Positions 24,980 through 37,973 of a stretch of DNA of 64,000 bases are shown here, in pieces. A program made the translations under genes and the position numbers. The notes beneath the pieces were generated by a model, which saw only the letters and a program-made list of their open reading frames with translations, did not search any database and was not told the origin of the DNA. Source of the stretch: Heterocephalus glaber (lineage: Eukaryota; Chordata; Mammalia; Rodentia; Bathyergidae). How positions within the stretch are numbered: the stretch's first letter is position 1; each line of letters begins with the position of its first letter. The stretch lies in NCBI RefSeq assembly GCF_000247695.1, contig NW_004624800.1, positions 11,311,849 through 11,375,848 of the forward strand, given 5' to 3'.

Positions 24980-25165
24980 GGCCAGATGTGGTAGCGCACA
25001 CCTGCGATCTCAGCACTCGGAGGCTGAGGCAGGAGGATTAACAGTTCAAGCCCAGCCTGGGAAACATAGCAATTTAGTGAAACCCTGTATCAAAAATCAA
25101 AATCAAAAATAGGGTGGAGGGTGTGGCTCAGTGCAAAATCCCTGGGTTGAATTTCAAATACAACA
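24980..25165 (+). repeat. Composite B1-ID SINE
   Basis: A B1 body ('gccagatgtggtagcgcaca', 'aggctgaggcaggaggatta', 'cccagcctgggaaacatag') is followed directly by a degraded ID unit ('gtgtggctcagtgcaaaa', 'ggttgaatttcaaatac'). Confidence 0.85.
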
Positions 25166-27256
25166 AAAATTGAAGAAGGAAGAGGAGGAGGAAGTAATTA
25201 TGATAATGCCAATGGTTTATTATAATGACCATCTCCCATCCAGCCTGTGACTCCACTTGTCACTCACAAGTGGCCCAAGAGGAATTTAGGAGAGCATCAG
25301 GGATACGGTGAGGCCCGAGATATCAGATGTTGTGCCATCTACATTAATCAGAGGAGGATGGAGCAAGCAATGACTATAGTCTCCATAGGAATAGCTACAA
25401 GGAGTCAAAAACAATCAGCAATCAACCCCCATTTGAGTGTAGGTAGGTTCACGTGTCACCAGCAAATAAGCAAGTAGAAGTTGTTCTGGGTCAGGTGTAG
25501 CAATATTGAAACCTCAGGATCAAGCAACATGAAAATGAGGGAGTTTTTAACGGTACCCCATCTCCTGGCCAACACCATGCCCTACCCGGTCCATGCAGAG
25601 AACCCCACAAAGAGAGAATAGAATGCAGAATATTCAGCATCTCTTTCCATTTCCCATCCACTTTCAGGTAGAATTGTTTCTCCCACACAGGGGCCAACTA
25701 TAGTGAACGTTCTGTTCCCGAGTAAAAGAAAAAAAGTGAACAACTGTACTCACTCTGCCTTGTAGTGAAAATTAAAATTTCTAGGGAGCAAAGTTCCCAC
25801 TCTCTTCCTTGGCCTGGATTCTCTGGCTGACCTTTGACTTTTTCCACTGGAACTTGAAAGACTGAGGCACGTCATGGGCTGTTAACTCTGAAATCTTGCC
25901 AGCCACAAACCCCCAGTGTGGAAAACTTGGACATCCTACACCTTCAGTACTGGTAAGATTAGAAAGGTGTGTGGTTAGCCCTAAATTCACTTATCCATTT
26001 TTAAGTATCTTCTACGTCATAATAATCCTATGAAAGACACTTGGGCTACGTTAACAAACTAGATATCTGCCCCCAAAGTAATTTCATGCCCCAGTCATAT
26101 ACCACAATTGCTCCCTGACCATATCTATGTGTGGATTAAGTTAATTCAAAAGGGCAGTCATTGAAGTGTAAATGTGTAATGTACTCTACGGTGATTTTTT
26201 GTTGCTGTTTGCATTTTTGGCTTGTGGCATTTTGTTTTCTCATAGTTAAATTTATCTTTCTAGGAAGAAGCCACGTCTGAGAATTTTTAATTTGCTGTGG
26301 TTTTCATAATGTAAAATCATAAGGGTGGTAGGATAAAACCCCAGAATAAGTTGGATGGGAAATTCTCAACTGAGTACTCTATCAGAAAGACTTTAAAAGA
26401 AAAAAAAAAAAATTGGCTTGGTATGCTTTGATTCTACACATTCTGTATCATTCCGCTCCCATCTCAAGAGTTCTTAGAATAATTCAGTGGCAGCAGAAGC
26501 TCCAACCTTGTGAGACAAGAAAGATGCTGTTTTGATGTTGGAAGTGGACAAGGCATCAGTAAAGCAGATGGAAATGTGATTATGTCAAGAAGGATGAGAT
26601 ATCTAAGTTTGGGTACCACAGAGGATTCACATAAGGGATTGGTTACTTATTAGGCAGAAAATGTAGGCTGAACAAAGATCACAGAAATCCTAGACAGTTA
26701 CAATGAGATACTGGATTTTATCTTTGTAGGTGGAGATACTGAACATATTTGTGTAGTCAAGATGGAGCCACCAAACTTTTTTGGTATTTATGAGCTAGAG
26801 TTCAGGAAAGAAGATTCAGAACATGCACAGATGAAGAACCCCTGATACAAGTCAAATAGGCTAAGCATAACTCAAAGGGTTGCACTAACATGGTAGGTCA
26901 TGAGTTGTATCCCATGCCCCCACCCAGGAACATTGACCACAGAGCTAGAGCTCTGCCCATGGCAGAGTCTTCCAGATGCTCCTAGCTGAGAAGAACCAAT
27001 GGAGCCGAGACCTGGATGCTTCTGCCTTCACTGCTTCCACCCAGCCCATGTGTGACTTGAGTCTCAAGGAAGGAGAGTCTGTCCCAGTTGTTCAGTATTG
27101 CCCTCTGTAGAAAGCCACCAACTCCCTCACGGTGCTGCAAAACCAAAAATCTTTGTGATTGATAGTGAGGATAAGAAACGTTCTCTGCAATGAACAATTC
27201 ACAGGCCCTAGAGATCTATGAAATTGAGTATGGACACAGATCTGTGTGAGTGTGTA

Positions 27257-27287
<31 letters not shown>

Positions 27288-28424
27288 GCTGCCTCTCCTC
27301 CCTATTCTCTGTGCTCTTGCCAGAAATGGAACCTGCACACTCACTATTGGGCCTCACCAGTTCCTGGGGCACCAAGAGACCATCCAGGCAGCCATTTAAA
27401 AAGTGGATGACCAAGGAAAAGTGAAAAAAGCCCCAAAAAGAGTTTTTCCCACATGACGGCTAGGAATAGATACTTTGTGTTTTGGGTGGTGATTTCTCTC
27501 TTTTCCTTCTGATTTTTCAGATATTTCCAAGGCTAGGCAGTAGAGTTTGTGTAAACTTATCTTGGCCCAGGTAACGCTTAAGGATGAGTAAGTGCTTATG
27601 TCCTAAGCCTTAGCGGTTAGCTTTCCTGCTAGTCCTGTTTGAACTAGTCACCAAACTAGTAACCAGTGGGGTCTAATCAAGGTTGTTTTGTTGGTTTCTG
27701 AGACAGGAGAGTAACAAATGGAGATAAAATTTCAGGTGTTCATCATTCAATAAATCATTCAGACACCATCAACAGGAACTATACCAATGGATAGTTCACT
27801 TTTTTATTTCATAGGACTTTCTAAGATGATAGTAAGGATTGCTAGATGATGTACCATTCATATAAATATTTTTTTTACTAGTTTTTCCCTTTACGAAAAG
27901 GAATGCTTTGGTAGATAAGACCAGAGGCCCATTAAATGGGAAAGTCACAGGCGGCTTCTTCAGGAAGGCTGACCAACATTCTAACAAGGCCCTTTCTGGA
28001 GTCCAGGGTCATCTTTGTTTGACATTCAGCAGACTTCCTCTTCAGCTACTAGAATGAGCAGGGTAGAGACAGCTATGGATGCTCAGGAACCATTTTTGTT
28101 TTGCTTTCGTTTTTTAAACCTTAATCTTTGGGTACTTACAGATGGTTTAAGAAATAAAGTTCTGTGACTGAAAATGGCTAAAAGAAAAATAATAAAGCTT
28201 CAGGGGTTTTTTTCCCAAGGAAAAAAACTCTTAACTTCTTATCTCATCTCTAGTCATGTCTTTCTCCTCTTGCTGTAGCTTGGACTCAAGCTAATATTAA
28301 GACATAAATGCAATCATTCATTTGAAATTCACTGCAATCTCTGTTCTGTCCTGTTAGGTATTACACCTCATTTGACAATATCTGGTCTTTTCCTCAATCC
28401 CTTTCAACTATTGGCCTCCATACT
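25166..28424. other. Intergenic, no gene seen
   Basis: No coding family is recognised. A (TC)n tract lies at 27256-27280. The open frames crossing it (27208-27424, both strands) are low-complexity artefacts. Confidence 0.5.
27256..27280. repeat. (TC)n microsatellite
   Basis: About twelve TC units in an otherwise unique stretch. Confidence 0.9.
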
Positions 28425-28800
28425 TTTTGGGGGGGTAATAATTTTATTAGTACATTTTTGTAGGACATGATGTTTACATTCTTTGTGGGGCATTGTCACG
28501 CCATTTCATTATACATCTTCATTCCTTTTGTATCCCCTTTCCCTTCTCTTCCTCTCCACTCCATCCATCTCCTGATCTCTTTCCCTTCTGTGTACATGTT
28601 TGCAATACATAATATTTACCTTCTCTGTGTGGAGTCGATACATGTACATGACACATCTCAATTCCCCTTTTCATCCTCTTCCATCCCTTCATTTCCCTTC
28701 CTTCCATCTCCTGATCCCCTACCCTTCAAGAAAAATCTATCTCCCTATTTCCTATTATCTACTTTTATTTTACTTTCTTACTGTGACCTCCAGTGAGCAC
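28425..28800 (-). mobile_element. L1 3' UTR, inverted
   Basis: 'taataattttattagtacat' at the left end and a pyrimidine-rich tract ('ccttttcatcctcttcca') mirror the purine-rich L1 3' UTR of 12317-12901. The 31468-32320 copy has the same orientation. Confidence 0.8.
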
Positions 28801-28804
28801 TCAT

Positions 28805-29165
28805 CTCTTCAGCTATGGCCTGAATAATTATCTTCTCCCAAAATCCATATGTGGAAGCCTTAATCCACAGACACCATATTTGGAGAATGAGGCCTTGATG
28901 AGGTAATTAGGTCAAAAGAGTGGAGCCTTCATGAGTGGGATTAATCCCTTTATAAGAAGAAACCCCTCAAAAGATATCTCTTTGTCATATGTGGACACAA
29001 CAAGAAGATATCAGCTTTCTGATAGGAGGGAATAGGTCCCTCACCAGAAGCTAATAGTGCTGCCACCCTGAGGTTCAGGCTCTAGAACTGTGAAGAATAG
29101 ATAAATAAGCCTCTAGTCTATAATATTCAGCAGCCTAAGCTGATTAAGTTACTACCCTATGCATA
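28805..29165 (+). mobile_element. MaLR/MLT1-type LTR
   Basis: 'tggcctgaataattatct', 'ccatatgtggaagccttaat', 'aggtaattaggtcaaaaga', 'tggagccttcatgagtggga' and 'ccctttataagaagaaac' match the sense order of MST/MLT1 LTRs. Confidence 0.75.
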
Positions 29166-30231
29166 TTTATTAATTATAGGAATGTACTCTGTTATTGATA
29201 CACTGAATACATATAAAATACCCACAGAAATAGGAAGTTGAAGATTAAAGAAAATGGAAATTAAAGTTGCTATGTTTTTCTTCCCACTGCCTGTGGTTCA
29301 TCCTGCACAAGCTCCAGTCTGGAGAACACCGTCCTGGGCCAGAGCAACCAGCAGCCACATCATGGGTGCACACACCAGAAGGGTAGGACATCAACACTCA
29401 GAATGTGGGAGATCTCCTTTGTGTTCTCTCCATCTTCTGTAACCCTAAACCTAAAAACACTTCCACAACAGACAACTCCTTTTAATTCAACATGTAGCAA
29501 ACACTTGAAGTCACAGATAGGAATTCAGTGGAACAAAACTCTCATATGTCCTCAAGCTTCCATGGGACCAAACTGAAAAACCTCCATGGATGGAATCAGT
29601 CTTAAGCAGGGCACAAAGGTGCCAAAGATGGGCAGAGAAAGGAAAGAAGGAAGGGAGAGAGAAGAATGAAGGAAGAAGGAAGTTCTGGTGCTTTGGTGGC
29701 CAAAAAAAAAAAAAAGTGGGAGGGAAGGACTTTGTGGGAAGATGGAAAGGGCTGAACTGCACAGAGAATGAGCTAGGAGCAGGGTGGCGAGTGAGGCGCG
29801 GTGCTGGGGAATCTGTGCCACTAAAAAGTGACAACCTTAGTTCCCCCACAGAGACATCTGATGATGGTTACAGGTCCACATCGCACTGATATTTGAAGAA
29901 AATTACTAGGGTTGCTTGCATATTGAATCAGAGAGGCCTGCATGGAGATGAGGCCATCATCTAAAGCCAAGGTAATTCGGGACTCAGACCAGAGACCAGC
30001 AGTAGTGGAAAGGACAGCAGGAACACAGAGAGATGGAAAAATAATTAGTGGGTCATGGACAAAGGGGAGGGGGAAGAAATGAAAAGAGAGAATACCCAAA
30101 CCTTCACAATTCTTGCTATGCATGAGATTAGTCATCACAGTTCTGCCTATTGATGCTGATCACTTAGAAGTGGAGCCGCCCCTTTGCCCAGGGCTTTCAA
30201 ATCCTTATAAATAGGCACCACATAGGCCCTA
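29166..30231. other. Intergenic, purine-rich patch
   Basis: A GA-rich patch at 29630-29720 with a 13-A run gives long low-complexity frames on both strands. No gene is supported between the LTR and the TAS2R143 pseudogene. Confidence 0.5.
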
Positions 30232-31118
30232 AAACTTCATTTTTCAAGACCTTTCTAAGCTTGGTGGTTCTTAACATCAGGACAATGGACTGCAGGAAGA
30301 GGCCTCTTCCTCATAAGCTACCTTTTCCTTGACCCAGTACCAGTGAGTCCAGACAATTACGAGTCGCATCACAGAAATGATCAGAGACAGGACATGCAGA
30401 ATATAGAAGATGAAGTGCAAGGTGAGTGACTTCAGAGCTATGATGTGAGCCTGGGTGCTGGGATCCCGAGCCTCAAGCGTGCAGCCCCTCATTTGCTCCA
30501 CATCCTGGTACAGGGAGAACATGAGCAAGATGAAGGATACCAGGAACAGGAGGAGGGGAGTGAACCACATAACCACTGAATGCTAGAAAAAGTACCACTG
30601 ATAGAAAGTCAAATGCTATGAGAAGGGGTGCAGTTTCCGTGGGAACTCTGGGAAACGATTGTCTGAATGGCTACCATATACCCTGATATATGGCTGATCA
30701 AATGACTGACAGGCCACTGAAGAACCATGAGCTCAGGAGAAGCCTGGGCACTGACCAAGAAACCTTCCACTTGAGCCAGAAGACAGGCTGGGAAAAGATG
30801 GAGATGGTCACACATAGGAGACAGAAATCCAGGCAGTAAGCCAGAAAGTGAGAGGGTTGACGAAGTCCCAAGGATGCCAAGATAGTTAGCTTTGTGGTAA
30901 AAAGTAAAGAAGGTCATGAAGTTGTTCAGGATGCTTATCCCATGCAGGCAGAGCCTGGAAGTGGCAAGGCAGGCCACAGTCATGCCCGCTGCAGGCAGAG
31001 TTCCACACAGTAACCACTCCCTACCCAGCACAGTGACCATGAAACCATTCTGTACCATAGCAGCCAATGACCCCAGGGAAAAGATGACCATGAAGACTAA
31101 TATGGGGGAGGAAGGCAT
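30232..31118 (-). pseudogene. TAS2R143: TAS2R143-like bitter receptor pseudogene
   Basis: From the ATG at 31118 the N-terminus closely follows mouse Tas2r143: 'MPSSPILVFMVIFSLGS', 'NGFMVTVLGREWL', 'RLCLHGISILNNF'. The frame breaks near 30870 (one base lost where a WDF motif is expected). TM3-4 continues in another frame with '[19 protein letters not shown]', then shifts back ('SQSSHGNCT', a glycosylation loop). The frame is lost again near 30600, with a TAG at 30583-30585, before 'VVMWFTPLLLFLVSFILLMF' and 'DPSTQAHIIALKSL'. After 30290 another shift is needed to recover the TM7 end 'QSIVLMLRTTKLRKVLKN' (about 30245-30290). So it carries at least four frame disruptions and stops. It lies between TAS2R60 and EPHA1, as in mouse. 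Confidence 0.9.
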
Positions 31119-31467
31119 CTTCTCCAGCAAGGACATGTGCAGACCAGCTCCTACTCCAGCACACTGGGACACATGCACAGGGAAAACAATCTCCAGATGA
31201 ATCAACCCCGCTGAGACCAGAGACTCAGGAGCCCCTCTCCCTGGGTTTATGCAAAAGCCCAGCCACCTGCATGGTCCCAGTACCCCAGGATTCGAAATGA
31301 GAATAACTGCACTCTCATTGGCATGTAAATCACATCCAGCTCCATGATACCTGTCTCTCTTTGGGTGACCTTATATTTGCCTGTTCTGCCTCAGAACCAG
31401 GTGCAGGGAAATATTAGCAGAATACAAGTTCATGGGTGATTGCAAATATCCATATTCTGTGCATAGT

Positions 31468-32320
31468 ACTTTTTTTATTAGTACATCCTTGCCATGCATA
31501 AGGATCACATTCATCATAGAGAATTTGTACCTGTACATAATCCATCTTAATTTATCTTTTTTTTCCATTCCTGTCCCTTCAGTCCTTCCTCTCCCCATTT
31601 ACAAAGATTTGTTTGCATTTGGTTCCTTCCATTCTCTTTTTCATCCCTTTCCTTCCTTCCCTTCCCTCTTGTCCCTCCCTTGTTCCCCTTCCCATTTGAA
31701 CAAGTTCTTCCTAATTTCCAATGTTTGTCCTCCATTTTGATCCTTATTTACCCTTTGAGTTTCTCACACAAGAAGAACAATGTGATATTTAAATCTGTGT
31801 GTCCGATTTATTTCACCTAAAATTATGGTCTCAAGGTGCATCCATTTACCTAAATGTGTCTCAAGTTCATGCTTCTTTATGCCAGAGTAGCACTCCATTA
31901 TAAATACAACATTTTCTTTATCCATTCCTTTATTGATGGGATATGGGTTGTTTCCAAGATTTAGCTATTATAAATTGTGCTGCTATAAACATAGGTGTGC
32001 ATATATCACTGTAATATATGAGGCTTTTAATTCTTTTGGGAAGATACTTAAAGGGGAATAGCTGAGTCAAAGGGAACCTCTAGTTTTAATTTTTTGAGGA
32101 ATTTCCATACTGATTTCCATATTCATTGTACCAATTTACACTCCCACTAACCATGGAGAAGGGTTCTTTTTTCCCCACACCCTCACCAGCATTTGTTATT
32201 GGTTGATTCCTTGATGATAGCTATTCTTTCTGGAGTGAGATAGAATTTCAGCATTTTTTAAATTTGCATCTCAAATGACTGGTGATGTCGAACATTATTT
32301 CATATATTTATTTGCTGCTT
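31468..32320 (-). mobile_element. L1 3' end with ORF2 tail, inverted
   Basis: Left end 'tttttttattagtacatcc', then a pyrimidine-rich tract, then antisense ORF2 text ('tgcatccatttacctaaatg', 'tttatgccagagtagcactc', 'tgggatatgggttgtttcca', 'accctcaccagcatttgtta'). Longest copy of this L1 3' end family in the window. Confidence 0.88.
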
Positions 32321-32329
32321 GCACTTGTT

Positions 32330-33400
32330 TCTTAACTGTAGTATTTCTGTCCTAACTTTTCCTCAAACATACTGTTTCCCTTATTTCTCTCCCCAAAATA
32401 CAAACCTTCCCTGACCCTTCATGTCCTTAGTAGATAGCTTGTTTATCAGCCTCTAGACACCATATTAAGGCTCACTTCCTGAATAAGTGGGATAGGATCT
32501 CATCCAGGTGTATGCACAAGGCTTGGAATTCTTGAGAAAAGTCTCCCTTACCAATGACATCTCACACTGCTAAAAATTCCACTGTCTGGTTCTACGTTGA
32601 AGTTCATGGTGTCTCCACCTAAAATGTGAACTCCCTTATTCACATCAAATCTGTTGGCCATTAATTCCTTAGCCCCGATATTTTTGGCAAATCAGAGCCT
32701 GAGAAGGCTCTGAAGAGACAAGAGAGTAGATAAACATGGGAAAAAAGGGAAGACAGAGAAGGGAAAATGTCCCAGAAAGTATATCCCAGGAGGATCCAGG
32801 GAAGCAAGGGCTGGTGGCATGTCAAGAGAAGGAGTGCAGATCCAAGCTGGCCCACAAGAAAGGCCTGCCCTGTGTAGTGTGATCCCTGTCCTATAACAAC
32901 ACTTAAGACAGTAACATCCAACTTGCCACAAGCCTTGCCATTCATAAAGTGACTCCACACATGTAGCATTTTGCCTTCACCAACAACCATGTGGTGATGC
33001 CACCAATCACACAAAGTGACACTGGTTTGGATCAACCAACCAGGCTCAAGGAGTCATGAGCAAGGGTCCAACTGAGGTAGGGTGCAAAAAGAAAGAAATC
33101 ATATGCACATGAGAATAAAAGGAAAAACAAAAAAGAGGTGGAAGAAGCAGGGTCACATCCATCAGCGGTATAGATAGAAAAGCTAGCCAAGAATCCTCCA
33201 CTCAGATCTCAGAGATCCTGGGGTCAGGGTCCCCCCTGACAACTCATGGAAGCAACCTTGCTGCTAACTTCATTTTCCATCACTCAAGATTCAACAGGTG
33301 AGCATGTATATGTGAAAAGCTTATGAGAACTAAAGAGTCAATAAGCAGAGTGGAGACACTATGGAAAAGAGACACAGCTAATGCTCAAGTACAGCTTTTA
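32330..33400. other. Intergenic, no gene seen
   Basis: Unique-looking. The 124-codon minus-strand frame (32661-33035) has no recognisable family and no poly(A) or splice context. Confidence 0.5.
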
Positions 33401-33404
33401 ATGG

Positions 33405-34265
33405 AAGAGCAGCTTTATTTTCTAGTAAACTTTCAAAAGATTATCAAAGCACAGATAATCTAATCTGATCCACGATTTGCAACCAGCTCCAGTGTCTTGC
33501 TTGACTCAGTTCTTTTCACAATTCCCCCTGGCTTCTTCCTGGAGAAGAAATGATGAATGGTTTCTGCATGTTTCACAATAGTTTGGCTGTTCTCAAAATC
33601 CCTTGGTGAAAGGCCAACTTCACGATGTCATCAACAAGCAAGTTGAGGCCAGAACGCACACACCCTATGGTGGCCCTGTGTAACCAAGTATGCACTGTGT
33701 GTTCACAAGCACTGTCATGTTGTGATACAGTCACTGAAGCCACAACCATTCTCCTTTCCCCAGGACTTCCACTTCTGTTCAGTGTACAACTCCACAGCAT
33801 CTCTGTCTTCTCGTGTCTGCATTCCCTTCTACAAGAAGGTAGAACAGGGTCCTTCCCTCAGGCCGCAATTTGTCCATTTCTCAGTGCTTCACTATGTTTG
33901 TCTCATAAGTTGCTGTGTCCCATTCGTAGTTGGCCTCCAAAACAAACCACAAGCAGGACAATAGCTTTAATTGTCTTCCACATCCTTCAGGTAGGAACAA
34001 GCAATCAAAGTACTAGGTGTTTCTTGTAAAAATGTGGGTCAAGTTTTTCTTTTCTGAAGCAATCTTATCCTTGCAAATGAAGCTAATGGATTACTTTCTG
34101 TACCATGATTGGCACAATTTGTCATCAGGATGATGCCTGGGTCCTCTGTCAAACAAATAATAGCAGGAGGCTGAATTCCAGGTGGAAGACTCTCCAAAAA
34201 GATATTAGCACTCCCTCCCATTTTGATTCTCTGCACTAGTCATGGTTCTTAGTTTGTTTCTGTTC
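33405..34265 (-). pseudogene. Possible unidentified retropseudogene
   Basis: On the minus strand, several coding-like blocks in different frames follow one another without introns. They start with an ATG near 34221 ('MGGSANIFLESLPPGIQPPA', 'LASFARIRLLQKRK') and continue to a block near 33630-33490 ('IVKHAETIHHFFSRKK', 'IVKRTESSKTLELVANRGSD', stop). AATAAA (minus strand, about 33413-33418) follows about 60 bases after the last stop. Composition and block order look like an eroded cDNA copy, but I cannot name the source and found no flanking duplication or clear poly(A) tail. Confidence 0.35.
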
Positions 34266-35529
34266 ATTCATTTTTCATTTTGTTTGGTTTTTCTTATTAC
34301 CTTTAAGAATGCACTGGACCATATACATTCCAGTTGGCAGGGCTTGTAAATCTTGTTGCTCATTTTCATTGAACCTTTGAGTAACCTGCAGAGCCTAAGC
34401 ACTTCCATATTCTACCAGAGTTTCATCAGGTAACTTGATGGCCTATGCTAGGGAAAGGTGGAAGAGGAAGGAAATAACAAAGTTTTTAATAGCTAGTCTG
34501 CATGTTAAGCTAAGCCATGCATAAATGTAATGATTTCCCTACAGAATTAGCTCTAAATATTGTTTTCCTGGCCCTCTGGACTTCTTCTTATTCTTATATT
34601 TAGTTATTAACTTGAGTAAATAATTTAGGTAAATAATTCAGGATAAAACATTGGTTCAACTAGCAATCCCGTATAACATCAAATCTTAGCTTTCTGAAAG
34701 TAAATTTGAAAATTTCTAGCATCTTCAATTATCAAAATGTGTAAGAGCAGTTAATGTTGTTTCATATTCAATTTACACACTTTGTTTTCAAATAAAAAAT
34801 AGTGCTTAAAGTTATTTTTACAATTGTAGCATTAGTCTGCAAAAAGGTTCTGAGTCTACTTTTATTCTAATCTTTTATAATGTTTTCTCTCTTTCTTGTA
34901 CGAATTGAGCAATCAGGAGCAATAAAATTGATCTCTAAAGGAATAAGTCAGTGCTCCTTCCATGACGTCATAAAATTCATTCAGTGTCTGTTGTTCCTCA
35001 GGGATAAATCATGTCCCACAGCCTCTACATCTCAGGTTTACACAGCATGCCTTCCAGGGGGTTTTCATAGGACATCGGGGGTAAGAGGAGAACCAAGAGA
35101 GGAAAACCACAAATCCTCATCAAACAGAGCTATTTTATAGGCTGAGCTTCCACAGAAGATTTCAAAGTCAACACTCCATTGTAAAAAAAAAATCTGAAAC
35201 TGCTCTCCTCAACCAAAAGTCAACCAGAGGGACAAGGACAGATAGAAATCATATATCTTCTTTCATTCCTTCCTCAAAACTCTTCTAAATTAACTATAAA
35301 AAGATCTTTAAAATTATTTTAGGGTTTCAATCCATAACAGATAAAATGGAAAATAAAAATCATTCGGGAAACTCCAAAGTAGGTAGAAGTGTGGCTAAAG
35401 TTTTCGTAAACCTGTGAGAACTGATTTCAACAAAAGCAGAAGGAAAATCAGAGCAAACGTGACTTGCACTTGGAACATGAAGTCCCAGGTGCCACTGAAG
35501 GAAAATGGTTAAAAGTCAGTTTAAGATGC
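34266..35529. other. Intergenic, no gene seen
   Basis: AT-rich sequence with no recognised gene or confident repeat. Confidence 0.5.
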
Positions 35530-35617
35530 AGATTCCAAGTACTGGGCTCGGTGGTAAAAGTTTGCTGTGGATGCACCAGGCCCTAGGTTTGATCATAGCA
35601 TTAAAAAAAAAAAAAAA
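35530..35617 (+). repeat. ID-like SINE, diverged
   Basis: 'gtactgggctcggtggtaaa', 'ggccctaggtttgatcatag' and an A16 tail. Confidence 0.7.
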
Positions 35618-35857
35618 AGAAGATTCAGTTTTTCTCAGATCAACTCTTTCTTTTTGTGTAACTGGGCAACCACCCAGGAAAAGAGAAGCTGTATTCTCTG
35701 GGGAGCATAAAACAGGATCTCTGAGCTGTGTCTATACCAAGCATATTTGAGTGGAGCACACTCTACAGAAAACAGGGAGATTAGGCAAACTGTGTTAGCC
35801 TCACTGAAGGAAAACTGCCTCTAACCTAGAACTCTTTCTGGGTATTCAAGTACAAGG

Positions 35858-36230
35858 GTAAATTACAAGTGGTCCCTGACTTACACTGGTTCAACTTATG
35901 ATTATCTGATGTTACATTTGTCCAAAAGCAACGAAAATTTAGAGACATCGTACTTTGATATTTTGGAGTGTGCTCTTTTTCCAGGCTAGCGATATACTGT
36001 TTAATACTCTGTTGTGATGCTGGGCAGCGGCAGCAGCAGTTACCACAGCCAGCAGTCAGACACATAATCACAAAAATGAACAGCCAAGACCCTACATGGT
36101 ACTGTATTGCTAAGCTATGATGTTCGGTAGGTTGTGTGTATTAAATGCATTTTTGACTGATGATATTTTCAATTTACTATGGAGTTATGTGAACATAACC
36201 CCATTGTAAGTCAAGGGGCAGCTATACAGA
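35858..36230. mobile_element. Nonautonomous DNA transposon with inverted ends
   Basis: The left end carries 'ggtccctgacttacactgg' and the right end 'aaccccattgtaagtcaagg', which are imperfect inverted repeats (CCCTGACTTAC against CCCTTGACTTAC). It is an old element; I do not assign a family. Confidence 0.6.
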
Positions 36231-36871
36231 CTTTATAGACAAGCAAAATCTCCAAAATATATTTATTTTCTATGTCCCCTTTTCCTGGAAACAACGGGAG
36301 AATATACTCCTTCAGAGCTAGAGAGTAAGCCAGTATAAAGGAAGACCCAGCTCAGGTAATATGAGAGGCCAGGATGAGGGACAGGCAAAGAGTACCATCA
36401 AAGTGATCGTAAAGGCCATCACAGGATAGAGGGAGGTGCACAGAGCATGGGGACAAGTCCAGGCTGGAGCAGGATGAGAAGCTCAGGAGGGACCTTCTCC
36501 AGCAAATAGAACTTCAATACACATGATGCATGCAAAATCATTGGGAAGAATCTTAGACCAATGATAAAGCATTTGAAAGTGAAAATCAAACAAAACGAGG
36601 CAATTTGTTGCACAGACAGAACCTCAAAATTTGTACACAAAAGAAAAAGTAATTGCAATCACATTATTATAGTATTCTAAACACTGAATATGGATTCAGC
36701 CAACAGCACAATGAAACAACTTGGAAAAGTGAGGGATAGGACAGAGGTTCAAGGACATGGGTGAAGAAGAACCATGGTTTCATATTTCAGAGTTGAAAGT
36801 ATGCCCAAGGCTGAAAAATCAAAAGTAGAAATGCAGCCGTATAGCTTAGAGGCAAAGAAATAAACACTACA

Positions 36872-36873
<2 letters not shown>

Positions 36874-36902
<29 letters not shown>
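36874..36902. repeat. (CA)n microsatellite
   Basis: About fourteen CA units. Confidence 0.95.
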
Positions 36903-37973
36903 CCCAGCTAAATTTGCTGAAAGCAATTGCCCCAGGGAACAAGCAAATGCAAGAGAATGAGAGCAAGAACCACTGTGTTTTACAAAACAACTGCAGAAAT
37001 ATCTCGCTCTTTGAACTACATACATATATAACTTTGATTAAAATAATCTCTTTTAAAAATGAGAAAAGACAGCCCAGGGAAGGCTATACTCTTGGGGTTT
37101 GTCAATGGCTATGAATCCTAGAAGCAAGGATTCATGTTCCTCTTGCAATTGAGTATTGGACTGCTGTCCCCTATGAACAAGAATCATGATGATCTAATAT
37201 TACTCATCATTTCATTAAAACCTTCCAAGTGTATGTTTTTCATAACCATTTGGAGAAATAAAGGCCAGAAGTTAACATGAGTCATGTTTTGAAATGGTTT
37301 AATCATTTTGCTAAAAAAATCATAATCCAAGATCTCCATTTTTCTCTTGTTGAGTTTTCTCCTGACTTTTTCTCCCCACTGTCTCCATCCTTGAGCAGGC
37401 CCCACCAACACTCCTCACCATGCCCCCTCCTGAAGTCCAGGGCTCAGGGCGGTGTTGGTGACAACAGATGAAGAAGCTTGTTCCCAGGGTGAGGCCAAAC
37501 ATTTTGACCTACATAGCCTTGGTGAGGTTCTGCGATTTGAGGGATAAAAAACAAAGAGGCAAATGAAGTGGCATCTGCTGTCTTCCCAAAATGATGTGGA
37601 AACTCACACACTGCCTCTTAACACCAATGGAGCAGAGAGGGTTTGGAGAAGAAAAAAAAAAAAGAAGCAATCCCAGTCTTCCAGCTTCTCCTGAAAATCC
37701 CCACAGGAAATCCCCATCATTTTCTTTGTCTGCATGTGCAGAGATGAAGGAAAGAGAAATTGCAGTGAGACTAACCAGGTTGTGTTTCCAGCTGGGTGTT
37801 TACTGGGGAGGGAAGGCAGGGTGGCTGTGGAAACACTGGGTGTAGAAAATGTGGACCCCTAGCAGATGAGCACTGGGCTCACAGGCAGGGTGACAGGTTG
37901 CTAAATGAGTTCGTTTTTTTCTCCCATCAGACCAAAGAAACAGAAGTAGGAGTAGAAAAAGAGAAAAAAAAAA

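Noticed and set aside
29511..29889. Open frames of about 90-112 codons on both strands
   Set aside because: They run through a GA/CT-rich low-complexity patch and encode simple-sequence peptides.
36001..36060. Short CAG/GCAGCAG-rich frame
   Set aside because: It is internal to a nonautonomous DNA transposon with inverted ends and is not coding.
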